Assembly (NCBI GenBank): GCA_027475525.1
Contig: JAMWFC010000054.1
Span: 868,001 to 932,000 of the forward strand
Reading direction: 5' to 3'
Origin: Macrolepiota albuminosa
Taxonomy: Eukaryota; Basidiomycota; Agaricomycetes; Agaricales; Agaricaceae
Length of the DNA stretch: 64,000 nt
Shown: positions 1 through 11,163 of the stretch, piece by piece
Position numbering within the stretch: the stretch's first letter is position 1
Layout of the letters: the number at the start of each line of letters is the position of its first letter
Notes under the pieces: model-generated
The model's database searches: none
Told to the model about the DNA's origin: nothing
What the model saw: only the letters and a program-made list of their open reading frames with translations
Translations under genes and position numbers: made by a program

Positions 1-152
1 ACACTAAGAGAGGGGATCCTCCCTCTACAGAGCTGAGTTGACTTTTTAGTCAACAGGTAATGGAGGAACTAGAGAGATGGGAGGTTCCACCATACTGGAA
101 TAATGCAGGAAAATGGTACTATACAGGCCAATAACCTGTATATGCATTCTCT

Positions 153-1290
153 GTGGTACCTCCTGCTGAAGGCAGAAATAAAACACCTGGAGTAACTGAG
201 GCAACAAAGGTGTATATGGAGAATATGCACCAGCACCTCAGTAGTATTATTGATGATGCAGTAGGCATAGCACTGCACCTACCTGATGGTATAAAACTGC
301 AAAAGGCAGAGTCAAAACACATCCATCTGTACAGAGGAGAGTCCAAGTTTAGCGACTTGGAAAATTGGACAATGGATGTGTGTAACCATCTGGCAGCATG
401 CCAGTATGGGGGTGATCATCTGGATAGAGAACATGTATTTGTTCTACAATGGATGTGTGTAACCATCTGGCAGCATGCCAGTATGGGGGTGATCATCTGG
501 ATAGAGAACATGTATTTGTTCTCCTGAAGTTTTTGGACAGACCTGCCAAGACCTGATTTTGACATCATGTCTTGCACTACAATTGTGCAAGACAGCAATG
601 GACGTTCAAGGATGTAATCCTTGAATTATATAACAGGTTTGTGAGTGCATCCACTATGCAGAATGCTCAGGAGGCATTCATTGCGACCTCCTATACTGAA
701 AGATTGAATGTGCAAGGTTTCTATGACACCTTGATCAACTACATACAGAATATGTTTATTTACCCAGATAATTGGGTGATGATTGACACGTTCCTGCATG
801 GGATACCCAATGCAATGAGAGAGTCTCTCATTTGCGATGATGGGCTATCGCCCAAAGTAAATACAGTTGAGAAATTCATAGCACATGTATTGCGCTATGA
901 GCAAGCCCACAAGATAGCAAAACACTTTGAGCTACATAGCTCAAAGACTCAACCAACAAAAAGAACTAAACCTTGGAAGGTAGGCACTTTCTGGGCCTGC
1001 CAAAAGAAAATGGTGGGCAATACAAACATATGGTTTGTAGTGAGGACAGCACCTCAACAGGAGCAATGCTTCCAGAGTGACCGCCTGGTGGACCAGAGAG
1101 ACCCACCAGCACAGGACCTTCAGAGGGGTCTACGCCAAGGGGTGCTTGACCACAACAGGTTGCTGACATGGCCAAGATGCCAAATGGGCCACTGAGGGTT
1201 GAAGCAACCTGCCCCTTCGCAGTGCACAAGTGCTTCAAATGTGGCCAACCTGGACATTTCACAAATGTGTGTCCAGAGAGTGGTGGACAG
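153..1290 (+). pseudogene. gag of A1 with CCHC zinc knuckle
   Basis: Capsid-like segments occur in two frames (153-527 and 572-1195), then a third frame carries the nucleocapsid zinc knuckle CFKCGQPGHFTNVC (about 1231-1275), a perfect C-x2-C-x4-H-x4-C. The segments ENWTMDVCNHL and VILELYNRFVSASTMQ match those of A2 (11898-11164) and of the fragment at 44137, which defines the family. The first break lies in the 77-bp duplication at 369-522; later stops look like real decay. In an active element the product would form the virus-like particle and bind the element RNA. Confidence 0.8.
369..522. repeat. 77-bp tandem direct duplication in A1 gag
   Basis: Two adjacent 77-bp copies (369-445 and 446-522), without a difference that I can see. 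The duplication repeats part of the capsid coding sequence and shifts the frame. Confidence 0.95.
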
Positions 1291-1299
1291 CCAGTGGCT

Positions 1300-2055
1300 A
1301 AGCCACGTATGTATGTACAGGCAGCTTACACCACAATCTCTGATGTCAAAGGGATAGATTCAGATAATGAACCTGACATGGAAGACGATGAGGTGGAAAA
1401 CCTCAGTCCTGATGCACCAGAGGATGAGAATGCCTCTGTACCAGAAGAGTTGTCGGAGGATGAGTACATTGAGGTCAATGTATATGACAACAATTACTAC
1501 ATCTGGGAGTCGGACTCAGAGTTCATGGGAGCTCTGACGGACTACCTGGCCAGCATACTAAATCAACCAGTTGGAGCAGCCAATGTGAAGGTGTATAAGG
1601 TACACCTTTGCAAGGCTCTGGAGAAACTGGTGAGACCAGTACTGAAGCACAAGGACAAGAAGTGTCTTGTGTCATACATAGAGGTGAATGGCCACAAGGC
1701 ATGGACCTTGTGGGATTCAGAAAGTATGACCACTGGGGTGACACCTCAGTTTTGTCAAGTGCACAATATTTATGTCAGTGAGCTGAAGGAGCCACTACTC
1801 CTTCAGTTAGGCACTGTGGGCAGTTGAGCTGCAGTACAGATTGGTACACAGGTGAGTATTGCCTGTGCAAAATTGAGAACTAAAGAGTACCTGGATATAG
1901 CAAATTTTGATCGCTACAACATGATTATAAGGATGCCGTATATGAGGAAGCACAACATCCTCCTTGACTTTAAGAAGAATGAGATAGTGGTGGATGGCAA
2001 TACCATCCCTGCCATATGAGTGACTATAGACAATGGTGATGGACATCTCCATTAA
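1300..2055 (+). pseudogene. retropepsin-like protease of A1
   Basis: After an acidic linker the segment AWTLWDSESMTTGVTPQF aligns with AWTLWDSGSTMSGITPQF of A2, so the catalytic D-S-G has become D-S-E. After a stop at about 1826 the flap and C-terminal half continue (YLDIANFDRYNMII, then KHNILLDFKKNEIVV), matching the C-terminus of A2's protease. The family normally frees gag and pol products from the polyprotein; the missing Gly argues this copy cannot. Confidence 0.7.
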
Positions 2056-2306
2056 CACCGTGCCACAGAAAAAAAAATGCTAGTCAGGCGATACTGACTA
2101 GCTGGTGGCAGCAAATTGCCTACTGTGGAGGATGAAGAGAATGAGGAGCAAGCTTGTGTGAGCTTGCTAACAACTAGTCCAGCTTTGATGATGCTGGAAA
2201 GCAAGGCTGTAGAGTACAAACGTACTCTGAAGAGGGGGGAAAGCCCCAAGATAAAGAATAAAAGGCAAAGTAAGCCTGAGGACAAGCAGCCTCAGCAAAC
2301 AGCAAG

Positions 2307-2460
2307 CATGAATTGCCAACCAACATTATCTCAAGTCAAGGTAAAGGACCTTGTGGCAGATGATGAACAGGAAATGATGGAGAGCATGAATTGCCAACCA
2401 ACATTATCTCAAGTCAAGTAAGGACCTTGTGGCAGATGATGAACAGGAAATGATGGAGGA
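2307..2460. repeat. near-77-bp tandem duplication in A1
   Basis: The period is 78 bp at the left edge and 76 bp after a 2-bp difference (gtaaagg against taagg). It lies in the spacer between protease and reverse transcriptase. Confidence 0.85.
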
Positions 2461-2629
2461 CAAAATGTCCTCCACACAGATGAATCGGTCAATTTTGGGA
2501 TTGACCAGTACCTCATCCCATGTTTGGGTGGGCATTTGACCCATGGATGTCTGCTGAGTGGAATAAGTTAGTGGCATCAATGTATGCATAAAATGGACCA
2601 CGCTGGATGCCGAAGAAGGAGTCATATTG

Positions 2630-3560
2630 TCAGGCTAGTGATAATGAGATATCACTCCCGAGTGAGGTGTTTTTTGACAGACTGTCAGTGACATTGCAGA
2701 GAAGTAAGAAGGAAGTGCCTGTGTGATTGCACACACTGGATGACAGTGAGCTGAGGATTACTGCTCTCAGAGAGAAGTATGGTTGCCTAGCTGTACAAGC
2801 AAAGTTATCTGGTGCCCACACAAGGATGTGGTTTATGGAGGAGGATACTCCAGACTTGCAGCTGTAGTGGCAGCAGGAATTTGGGGATATTCTGAATGGA
2901 ACCAAGGAGAAATTACCTCCTTGGCATGAAGTCAACTCCATGAAATCAACTTTATTGATGAGAATAAGGTATATAAATATCATTTGCCATGATGTCCAAT
3001 AACATTGCAGCAACAGCTCAGAGACAAGATCAATTGGTACTTGAGAGCTCACTGGTAGGAAGCCCAACTAGCATCTCAAGCTATACCGCTATTGTGCATC
3101 CTAAAGAAAGATGGTACCCTGAGGACTGCATTGGATGCTTGCCAATGCAATGACAACACAGTAAAGGATGTTACGCCACTTCCAAATCAGGAAGTGATTC
3201 TAGAAGATGTGGCTAGAGCAAAGTTCAGATCAAAAATCAACCTGATGGATGCATATGAGCAAGTGAGAATTCACTTGTCCAATATTCCAAAGACAGTGTT
3301 CTTGTCAATCATAGGAACATATGTTAGCAACATCATGCAGATAGGAGACTGTAATGCTCCTGCAATGTTTCAGAGGCTTATGACCTCTATCTTCTGAGAT
3401 GTTATTGGAAGGTTTGTCCATATATATCTGGACAACATATTCATATACTCCAATTCAATCAAAGAACATGAAGAGCATCTTTGTGTTATTTTTGAGCAAC
3501 TGAGGTCTAATCTACTGTACCTCAAGTGGAAAAAATGTGAACTGTATGCTGAGACAGTAG
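2630..3560 (+). pseudogene. reverse transcriptase of A1
   Basis: A pre-RT segment (about 2865-3000, FGDILNGTKEKLPPW) is followed by LKKDGTLRTALDACQCNDNT, KINLMDAYEQVRIH and the active-site strand, which here reads YLDNIFIYSN (about 3420-3455). The second catalytic Asp of YLDD is Asn, and a TGA interrupts the frame at 3397. Family role: copying element RNA into cDNA. A2 has the intact YLDDIFIFSD at the equivalent place. Confidence 0.85.
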
Positions 3561-3565
3561 ACTGC

Positions 3566-4270
3566 TTGGAACACAAGATTGACAGTCAGGGCATTCACTC
3601 TGACCAGGACAAAATTGATCGCATACGTGAATGGTGTGTGCCCTGTAATTATAATGATGTCCAACAATTTGTTGGACTGGTAAACTATATTGGCAACTGT
3701 CTGCCCAATATAACAGCATATACTGGACCTTTGATGTCCATTACTCAGAATGAAGCTCTATTTATATGGAGACCTATACACCAATGGTGCTTTGAGATGA
3801 TTAAGAGGATCTGCTTGAAGACACCAGTCATTTGGCCAATAGATCCTAGACGTGATGAGCCGATTTGGCTCATCTGTGATGTCTCAAAGACTGGAGTTGG
3901 AGCAATGTATGGCCAGGAAAGTTCCTGGCAGAATTGCCATCTAGTGGGATTCATGTCGAGGAAGTTTACCTCAGCCCAACAGAACTATGTGGTCCATGAG
4001 CTAGAAACACTAGTGATACTTGAGGCACTCCTCAAGTGGGAAGACAAACTGATGAGATACAAGATCCACATTATTACGGACCATAAAGCACTTGAGTTTT
4101 TCAAGACTCAAGCAATGCTGTCCTCCCAGCAACACCGGTGGATTAATTATATGTCCTGATACAACTTTGACATCACATATGTCAAAGGAGAACTGAACAA
4201 GGTAGCTGACTGTCTCTTGAGATACTTCAAGAGCAATAGAGCTAGTAAACACCATAAGACATACAATTAT
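3566..4270 (+). pseudogene. RT connection and RNase H of A1
   Basis: The connection segment (GLVNYIGNCLPNITAYTGPL) leads into RNase H with LICDVSKTGVGAMYG, SRKFTSAQQNYVVHELETLV and IITDHKALEFFKT, the three conserved blocks of Ty3/Gypsy RNase H. In the first block the expected catalytic D-A-S is D-V-S. A stop at 4159 cuts the C-terminus, which continues as FDITYVKGELNKVADCLL. Confidence 0.85.
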
Positions 4271-4663
4271 GTCAATGCAGATATTTGTATTGACTCCTAA
4301 GGCAATGATCTCCCATACCATTGCTACAAAGAAGTGAAAGAACATGTGGTAGAGCTTCAGGCCATGCAAGTAAATAAACTGCGATGCAGTCAACAGTTGC
4401 AAGAGCAGCAAGAGGCCCGAGATATAGAAGCTGAGCAACTAGAACAGGCTCAGCCAAAGGTGACAATAATGCCAAGTCACAAAGCAGCAGGTAGTGGCCT
4501 TGGACCATATGGCCAAGATATCATGCTTGCCGATGCATTATTACCTGCAGGAGAGTATTGTGACTTTCCTGTTCCTCAAACTGATGAGTTCCTATGGAAT
4601 GTACTTCAGAGCTATAGCCACAATGCATTCTACACCAAAAATCAGCAGAATGCAGCTGCTCAC

Positions 4664-5480
4664 TCACATTTTAGCATGGATGGGAAAGGACTGATATGAA
4701 TAATAAATGTTTGAGGACACAAGGTGGTGTGTTTGCCACGCAACCAAACAATGATCACTCAGATCATTGCTCAAGCACATGAGATTGTTGGTCATTTTAG
4801 AACCAACAAAACAATGGAATACCTGAGGCAGTGGTACTGATGGCCTCAAATGCAGAAAGAAATAATGAACTTCTGCCAGATCTGCAAGGCCTGCCAATGG
4901 TTGAACACCAGCAATAAGAAGCCAGCAGGGAAGCTGCATTCCCTGTTTATTCTGACAAAACCTTGGGACTCCATCAGAATGGATTTTGTCAGCCCATTTT
5001 CCAAATCCAAAGGTTATAACTACCTTTGGGTGGTGATTTGCTGCATGACCAGTATGGTGCACTTGATACCGGTGCACATGACCATTACTGCATCAGAGTT
5101 ATCCTGGATATACTTAAAGAAGATTGTAAGGCTATACAGCCTTCCAAGCTCGATCGTGAGTGATCAAGATGCAAAGTTTATGTTTCACTGATGGTGGGAG
5201 CTTTACAAGCTCTTGGGGGCTAAACTGCTTATATCAACCTTGTTTCATCTGCAGATGGATAGACAGACAGAGCATGCAAATAGAAGTATTGCCCAGATTT
5301 TTTGTACGGTGGTCTGACTGGACCAACATGACTGGGTAGATAGAATACCACTGACGGAGTTTGCAATCAATGCAAGTGTGTCAGAGACCATGAAATATGC
5401 ACCATTTGAGCTCAATGGAGGATACATGTCCTCCCTGCTGTAAGAACTCAGGGAAGATAGAGTCATTCACAAAGAGGTGA
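4664..5480 (+). pseudogene. integrase of A1
   Basis: The zinc-binding HHCC region is partly visible (HEIVGHFRTNKT, then CQICKACQW at about 4870), followed by the catalytic core beginning WDSIRMDFVSPF (first Asp) and LPSSIVSDQDAKFMF (second Asp). A TGA at 5191 and another near 5440 break the core before its third acidic residue. The family product joins cDNA to the chromosome. Confidence 0.8.
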
Positions 5481-5500
5481 AGGACTTTGCATGAAAAGCC

Positions 5501-6030
5501 TTGGAGAATCTCACCAATGCACATGATGCTATCATTGCAGCACATGTCATACAGGCACAACATGCAAATGATAGATGGAGTGACGAACCCAATCTAACAC
5601 CTAGTACGTTAGTATATCTGTTGACTGAAAACTTGAATCTCCCAAAAAGGAGAACAAGGAAGCTGTGCCCAAAATTCATTGGGCTGTATAAGGTCTTGGT
5701 CATGGAACCAAGCACATCAAACTATGTTCTAGAGCTGCCTGCAGCTCTGCAAGCACATCAGATTGTGTCTAAGTTTCATGTGTTGTTACTTAGGCAATAT
5801 AACACAAACAATGATGCTATGTTTTCTAATTGGGTGACGTCTGAGACATATAATTTTGGCACCAGTGATGAACAGGAGTGGTTCATTGAAGAGATTCTGG
5901 GCCATTGGTGGCAGGAGAGAACACATCTTGAATTCAAGGTATGATGGAGTGTGGGTGATATGACATGGAAGTCATCTCACACATGTGCCAAGTTGGCAGC
6001 GTTGAATTGGTACGTGAAGCTGTAAGGCAT
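5501..6030 (+). pseudogene. integrase C-terminus and chromodomain-like tail of A1
   Basis: The segment KLCPKFIGLYKVL, then YVLELPAALQAH and FHVLLLRQY, is the GPY/F-like integrase C-terminus. It is followed by EWFIEEILGHWWQ and LEFKV, a TGA at 5942, and then WSVGDMTW, which has the spacing of a chromodomain (aromatic cage and beta strand before GDxTW). The chromodomain of such elements is thought to direct integration to particular chromatin. The stop makes this copy inactive. Confidence 0.65.
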
Positions 6031-6078
6031 GAAGTGCCCAAGTCAGCTTGCCAAGTGCTTATGTGCTTAAACTAATAA

Positions 6079-6083
6079 CCATG
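6079..6083. repeat. Left target site duplication of A2 (CCATG)
   Basis: The five bases CCATG directly precede the left LTR and recur at 13835-13839 directly after the right LTR. Five bp is the usual duplication size of Ty3/Gypsy integrases. Confidence 0.9.
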
Positions 6084-6275
6084 TGTAACGTAGTTACAAT
6101 AGTGGAAATTCTAAGTCCTTAGTCACATGAGTAAATCAGACTAGCATCTCGATTTCAGCTATGTAACACAAGAAAAAAGAACTAAACTGCAAATAACTAT
6201 AAACACTAGTATAAATGTGACGTTACATTGCATAATAACAAGATAGGTAATATAATGTAAATTTGGGCCGTTACA
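6084..6275 (-). repeat. 3' LTR of A2
   Basis: 192 bp, starting TGTAACGTAG and ending GGGCCGTTACA on the + strand. It matches the right LTR apart from a few base changes and a 77-bp duplication in the latter. Confidence 0.92.
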
Positions 6276-6286
6276 TGCCCCCCATT
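6276..6286 (-). other. Polypurine tract of A2
   Basis: On the - strand the sequence ATGGGGGGCA lies immediately before the 3' LTR. This is the position and composition of the plus-strand primer of an LTR retrotransposon. Confidence 0.8.
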
Positions 6287-7193
6287 GAAATTGTTATCAT
6301 GATCTAACATATCTGTATTGCATTGAGGGCTCAATCGCTGCCTTGGTGCATTCTTGTTTTTTTTTTTTTGGATGGGGCAGCGTTGCTGCCCCTTCATCTT
6401 CATCTCTCAATATTGTCAGGCGCTACTGCACCACTCTTCCATGCGCTGGGTTCCAATCTACGCTGAATATCTGGATGGAGTGGATAACAGGCTAGAAGCC
6501 TCGTCCAATCTGCTGTCACTTTTATCTCTTAAGTCAACGTTAGTCAACGACAATGGTTGGGCATCCACAACCTCTTTGGAGGCGGAAGAATGTCCTCCTG
6601 TGATCTCATCCACAAGTACTCAAAGTTGGGACTGGTACCAATATAGTAGTACATTCCCCTGCTCTGTGTGGGCATGCTTGCCCTCTCCTCCTCACAGATC
6701 TTAAACAATAATCAATATCAATCATCTGCATCCATCTCATGCCACCCATCCCAGTTTGGGATGGCAGGAGGCATGCTGTACGTGGCCAAGCAATGATGTC
6801 ACTCATTATTAGCTGCTCAGAAGACGTCAAGCGAAACAGTGGGTTTGAAAAAGTGCTGCTCCATATACACCAATCTGTAGATGTATGCATGGTCCACCCA
6901 TTCTACTGGGATACGATTCTGCAGCAGCACTCAAATGACATCATTGTCGCTGAAATTCTGTGACATGCTTTCGGGCACGTATACTCGGTGGCACTCAAAG
7001 TTTTCCCTGCCCAACGGCTAAAATGGGTGTTGAGCATCCTTCTCATTGAAGGCCGCTATGGCCTCCCTATACAATCCAGGTCATGCAAACACCAGTGCCA
7101 GCTATTGCACTATGGTGGGTCGGCCTGCTCCACTGGCACATACTGCCTGTGCCAAGGCATAACCAAAGAGTGTATGGTAGTGTATCTGATACA
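6287..7193 (-). pseudogene. Degenerate 3' end of A2 pol
   Basis: No confident domain. A short - strand frame (6403-6206) rich in Lys, Asn and Gln runs into the LTR, as the last residues of Gypsy pol often do. The integrase catalytic core and GPY region expected here from A1 are not recognisable, so an internal deletion or rearrangement is likely. A poly-T run lies at 6357-6369. Confidence 0.4.
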
Positions 7194-7900
7194 CTAAGTC
7201 GAAGGCCAGACCAGTATCAAATGCACCATACTGGTCATCTGACAAATGACCACCCAAAGATAGTCATAACCCTGGGACCTCAGAAAAGGACCAACAAAGT
7301 CCATCCTAATCGAGTTCCAAGGCCTAACAGGAATAGGCAGAGAGTGCAGCCGGCCCACTGGCCTCGCATTTGACGTCTTTAACTGTTGGCACGACTCGCA
7401 TGTCCCACAAAACGACCATTTGAGGCCACCAATACTACCGCCGCACATAGGCCAGCATCTGCTGGGGGCCAAAGTGCCCCAATATATGGTGCACTTGCTC
7501 CAGCACAGTTGTAATCAGCTGCCGATTCCTCGGCACCCCGAGCACTCTATCCCCCACCATGTTGCTGGTGTATACCAACCTGTTCTCCACGGTAAAGCGG
7601 GCGTGATCCTCAGAGCTCACCATGATCTCTGCAAACAGCACATCACATGCATATTCATGTCTCACCATGTCTGCAAACTCGCAATCCTCTGGGCCAACCG
7701 GCCCTGCTCCACCACCACTTGACTTCAGGGCCTCCCCCAGCACTAGGCTTCCCAGCCCTGCTGCATGTGGCCCATCTCCCATCTATCCATTGGGCATTGG
7801 ACATATCCTGAGCCCACACCATATCACGCACCTCCAGTTCATGCTGCTCCTGCCGGTCCGTAGATGCCAACTGCGCCTGGCCTCCTGAACCCACATGGCC
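7194..7900 (-). pseudogene. Integrase N-terminal part of A2
   Basis: Two frames (7782-7435, then 7472-7194) carry HHILGHFGPQQMLAYVRR and CGTCESCQQLKTSNARPVG, the HHCC zinc-binding region, and WNSIRMDFVGPFLRSQGYDY with the first catalytic Asp of the core. The frame stops soon after SMVHLI, before the second catalytic Asp, so only about a third of the integrase remains. Confidence 0.75.
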
Positions 7901-7983
7901 CAGATCTCAATCACATGCTCCTTGATCTCCTTGTATCTCTGGATGGGCAGATCCTCCCCATCCAGATCCATGCACCTGTCTGC

Positions 7984-8463
7984 CTAGATATATTTGTACT
8001 CATCATATACGTCCTCCTTTATGTCACTCTCGAAGTATCGGGACAAACAGTCGGCAATCTTGTTCAGCTTGCCTTTCACATACATAATGTCGAACTGATA
8101 CCTCGACATATAATCCACCCAGCGGCGTTGCCGCAGTGACAGGTGCACCTGTGTCTTGAAGAACTCAAGAGCCTTATGGTCGGTGATGACGTGTATCTTA
8201 TACCCCATCAATTTGTCCTCCCATTTCAGCAGGGCCTCCAGTATGGCCAGTGTCTCCAGCTCATATACGGCGTAGTTCTGCTGCACCGCCGTAAACTTTT
8301 TTGACATAAACCCGGTGGGGTGGCAAGTCTGCCATGACGCCCCCTGCCCATACATCGCCCTGACCCCAGTCTTGGATGCATCACAAATGAGCCATATAGG
8401 CTCATCCTGCCTAGGATCAATAGGACGCAGCACCGGTGTCTTAGCACAAATCTGCTCGATCAT
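7984..8463 (-). pseudogene. RNase H of A2
   Basis: Contains LICDASKTGVRAMYG, SKKFTAVQQNYAVYELETLA, VITDHKALEFFKTQ and YQFDIMYVKGKLNKIADCLS, so all RNase H blocks are present in one open frame of 159 residues. The catalytic acidic residues expected in blocks one (D-A-S), two (E) and three (D-H) are intact, unlike in A1. Confidence 0.85.
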
Positions 8464-9218
8464 CTCAAAGCACTGCTGGTGCAGCAGTCACCAGTGGAAC
8501 GGGCCCCGTTCAGCATCATGGCCATCAGCAGCCCCGTATAGGCTGATATGTCTGGCAAGAAGGTGTCAATATAATTTACCAACCTCACAAAGCGCTGGAT
8601 ATTATTGTAATTCCATGGTACATGCCACTCCCAAATCCTATCAATCTTATCTGCATCGGGGTGGATCCCCTGATCATCTATTACATGACCTAAGCAGTCA
8701 ATTGTCTCTGCATACAACTCGCACTTCTTTCATTTAAGATACAACCTGTTCTTCCTGAATCATTCAAACATGACCTTGAGATGGTCCTCATGCTCCTCAA
8801 TAGAGTCTGAGAATATAAATATGTCATCCAAGTACACATGCATGAACTTCCTGATGACATCATGAAATATTGAGGTCATCAACCTCTGAAACGTCACCGG
8901 CACATTACAGTTGCTGATCTGCATAATATTACTCACAAACGTCTCCATGGGTGACACGAACAGCGCCTTGTGTATGTCGGAAGTATGTATGTGCACCTGC
9001 TTATACACATCAGTCAGGTCAATTTTTGACTGCACCTTTGTCCGAGCCACATCCTCCTGGATGACCTCCTGGTCTGGCAGGGGCGTCACGTCCTTAACAG
9101 TGTTGTCATTGTGCTGCCATGCATCCAGCGCCGTGCGCAATGTCCCATCCTTCTTGGAAATGCACAACAGTGGCACCGCCTGCACTGCTGGCCTTGCCTC
9201 CCACCAACATGCATTCAA
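8460..9218 (-). pseudogene. Reverse transcriptase of A2
   Basis: Frame 9218-8760 carries ISKKDGTLRTALDAWQHNDN, KIDLTDVYKQVHIH and the intact active site YLDDIFIFSD (about 8830-8800). It ends at a stop after EHEDHLKVMFE. The connection segment continues in 8717-8460 (IDCLGHVIDDQGIHPDADKI, FVRLVNYIDTFLPDI). One stop and one frameshift separate it from a working enzyme. Confidence 0.85.
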
Positions 9219-9947
9219 CTAATGGTTGGTCTTGTTCCGCAACTGGTCCTGCAACACTTGTAAATAGCGAGGCAGATGATATTTATACTGCTTGTTGTCA
9301 TCAATGAGATTTATCTCATAATTGATATCCCTCCAGGGAGGCAACTCCTCCTTCGTTCCATTGACAATATTGGCATATTTCCTCTGCCACTGCTGGCACA
9401 GCAGCTTCACATCCACCCCTGGCCTCTTGCCTTTGTCAGCCGGCCAGTGTCTGTTCACCACTCCCTATGGATGCTTGCAAAACCTGTCATCAAGTGCCTG
9501 CAGGCGCTCAGCACTGCCATCTCTGATGTTTAGTCGCAGTAGTGGCCTCAGCGCTGACTGCGCTGCCCTCTCAAACCTAATCTCCGAAGGTGCCAACACT
9601 TCATCTGGAGTAGCCAGGCAATACACCTCACCTCTACTAGACCCCCTGCGTACATTCCAGATGCACATTGAAGCCACCAGCACATTCCACTCTCGTGGCA
9701 TCTGCGGGTCATAGGCCCATTGCACCTTGGGTGCAATACAAGGCCGGTCCCACAGGGCACACTCAGCACCTGCTACCGATGCTGCCTCCATGGCCCATTG
9801 CTGCTCCTCTTCCTCCATTACAAGGTCCTCTACTTTGACCTTCAACGTTGTTGGTTGACACTCTCTCGACGCTCGCACTGCGCGCCTCATCTCCACTTCG
9901 GCATCCACTCCAGTATCCCCGTTCCTCACCATCCCAGGCCAAGCCAT
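9219..9947 (-). pseudogene. Pre-RT segment of A2 pol
   Basis: Two open stretches (9947-9465 and 9461-9219) separated by one stop. The second contains CQQWQRKYANIVNGTKEELPPW, equivalent to FGDILNGTKEKLPPW of A1, which precedes the reverse transcriptase. The acidic repeat-like segment VKVEDLVMEEEEQ matches VKVKDLVADDEQE of A1. Its function beyond a protease-RT linker is unknown. Confidence 0.6.
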
Positions 9948-10095
9948 TCAACCCACCTGAAACTCCTCCTCAGTCATCATCAGGCATGGCAAATCCGCCA
10001 GTAGACTGGCCACAGGCTCAACTTCCTCTTTCACCTCCTCCACTACCGCCTTGCATGGAGTCAGTTCTTGTCACGGCGCTTTCAGTCGCCCTCTG

Positions 10096-11160
10096 TCAAC
10101 ACAGGTGTCCATCCATGTCTTCCAAGACCACTCGCTCTGCCTTCAGTCGTTCATCATTAACGACTACCTCATCCTTGCTAAAGTCCAGTAGGACTCCATT
10201 CTTGCGCATGAATGGTGTACCAATAATCATGTTATAGCAATCAAAGTTCACTACATCGAGGTACTCTGTTGTGGACACCCCTTCCACGGCCACCTTGGCC
10301 TTCATCCTGAACTGGACTACCGACCTACTGCCCACTGTCTCCAACTGGAGAGTTATGGGCTCCTCCAATTCGTTAATGTGGATCTGGTGCACATGTGCAA
10401 ACTGGGGTGTGATTCCCGACATGGTACTTCCCGAGTCCCACAACGTCCATGCAGGACTACCATTCACATTCACGTATGTCACCAGACATGCCTTCTCATC
10501 TTGCCTATACCTCGGGCAACTCAGCTTTGTCGAGGCCTTATGCAGCGTTACTCGCCACATTCGAACGTGCTGGTCCCCTTCTGGATGATCATACTCATCC
10601 TCTGGGTAGTCCGTGAGCGCCACCAAGTGTTCCAAGTCGCTATCACAACAATAGTAGTCATTGGCATACACATCCATGGTCACCAACTCATCATCATCCT
10701 CCACCATGCGTTCATCATCACTCGCTTTACTGTCAGCCAATTCGGCCTCCGAGTCCCCTCCCAGCCTGCTGCTGGCCTCACTCATCTCCCTATCACCACC
10801 ATCCACCATATGGGCAGCCCGAAGCTGCACACGGTCCTGCGGCCTATACTGGGGACACTTAGAAGAATTTACAAAATGATTGCACACCCCACAGTTGAAG
10901 CATTGCTGGACCCCAGGCATTCTCGCCTTACTCACAATCTTTGGCCCCGCCCTTGGGCCTCCACCCTCATCTTTACGCAGCTGGCCCTGGCCCCGCACAT
11001 TTCCTTCGTTCTTGGCCCGATCCTCTTGTGGCTTCTCATCTCCACCTCCCCATTGAGCGACCCTATTTCCCTTTTTATCATCACGGACCACGATCTGCGG
11101 GGTGCTACCCAACACCAGGTTGGCTTGCCACATCACAAACGTGCCAATTTTATCAGCCAT
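10096..11160 (-). CDS. Zinc knuckle and retropepsin segment of A2 gag-pol
   Basis: An open frame of 354 residues. About residue 88 is a zinc knuckle CFNCGVCNHFVNSSKC, with C-x2-C-x4-H-x5-C spacing, one residue longer than usual. An acidic linker (SEASSRLGGDSEAELADSK) follows, then the retropepsin active site TLWDSGSTMSGITPQF (about residue 246) with an intact D-S-G and the C-terminal strand DCYNMIIGTPFMRKNGVLLDF. It is part of a gag-pol polyprotein, so the first Met is not a true start; stops just upstream separate it from the capsid segment. Confidence 0.75.
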   Translation of the reverse strand: MADKIGTFVMWQANLVLGSTPQIVVRDDKKGNRVAQWGGGDEKPQEDRAKNEGNVRGQGQLRKDEGGGPRAGPKIVSKARMPGVQQCFNCGVCNHFVNSSKCPQYRPQDRVQLRAAHMVDGGDREMSEASSRLGGDSEAELADSKASDDERMVEDDDELVTMDVYANDYYCCDSDLEHLVALTDYPEDEYDHPEGDQHVRMWRVTLHKASTKLSCPRYRQDEKACLVTYVNVNGSPAWTLWDSGSTMSGITPQFAHVHQIHINELEEPITLQLETVGSRSVVQFRMKAKVAVEGVSTTEYLDVVNFDCYNMIIGTPFMRKNGVLLDFSKDEVVVNDERLKAERVVLEDMDGHLC

Positions 11161-11163
11161 CCG

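Larger units (their letters stand above)
1..6083 (+). mobile_element. Ty3/Gypsy family A, copy A1, degraded, 5' end outside window
   Basis: Order on the + strand is gag, CCHC zinc knuckle, aspartic protease, reverse transcriptase, RNase H, integrase and a chromodomain-like tail, which is the chromovirus order. Every domain is broken by stops or frameshifts and catalytic residues are lost, so the copy is dead. Its 5' LTR lies left of position 1. The 3' end is interrupted at 6083 by element A2, which belongs to the same family but lies in the opposite orientation. The sequence is A/T-richer than A2, consistent with long decay. Confidence 0.9.
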
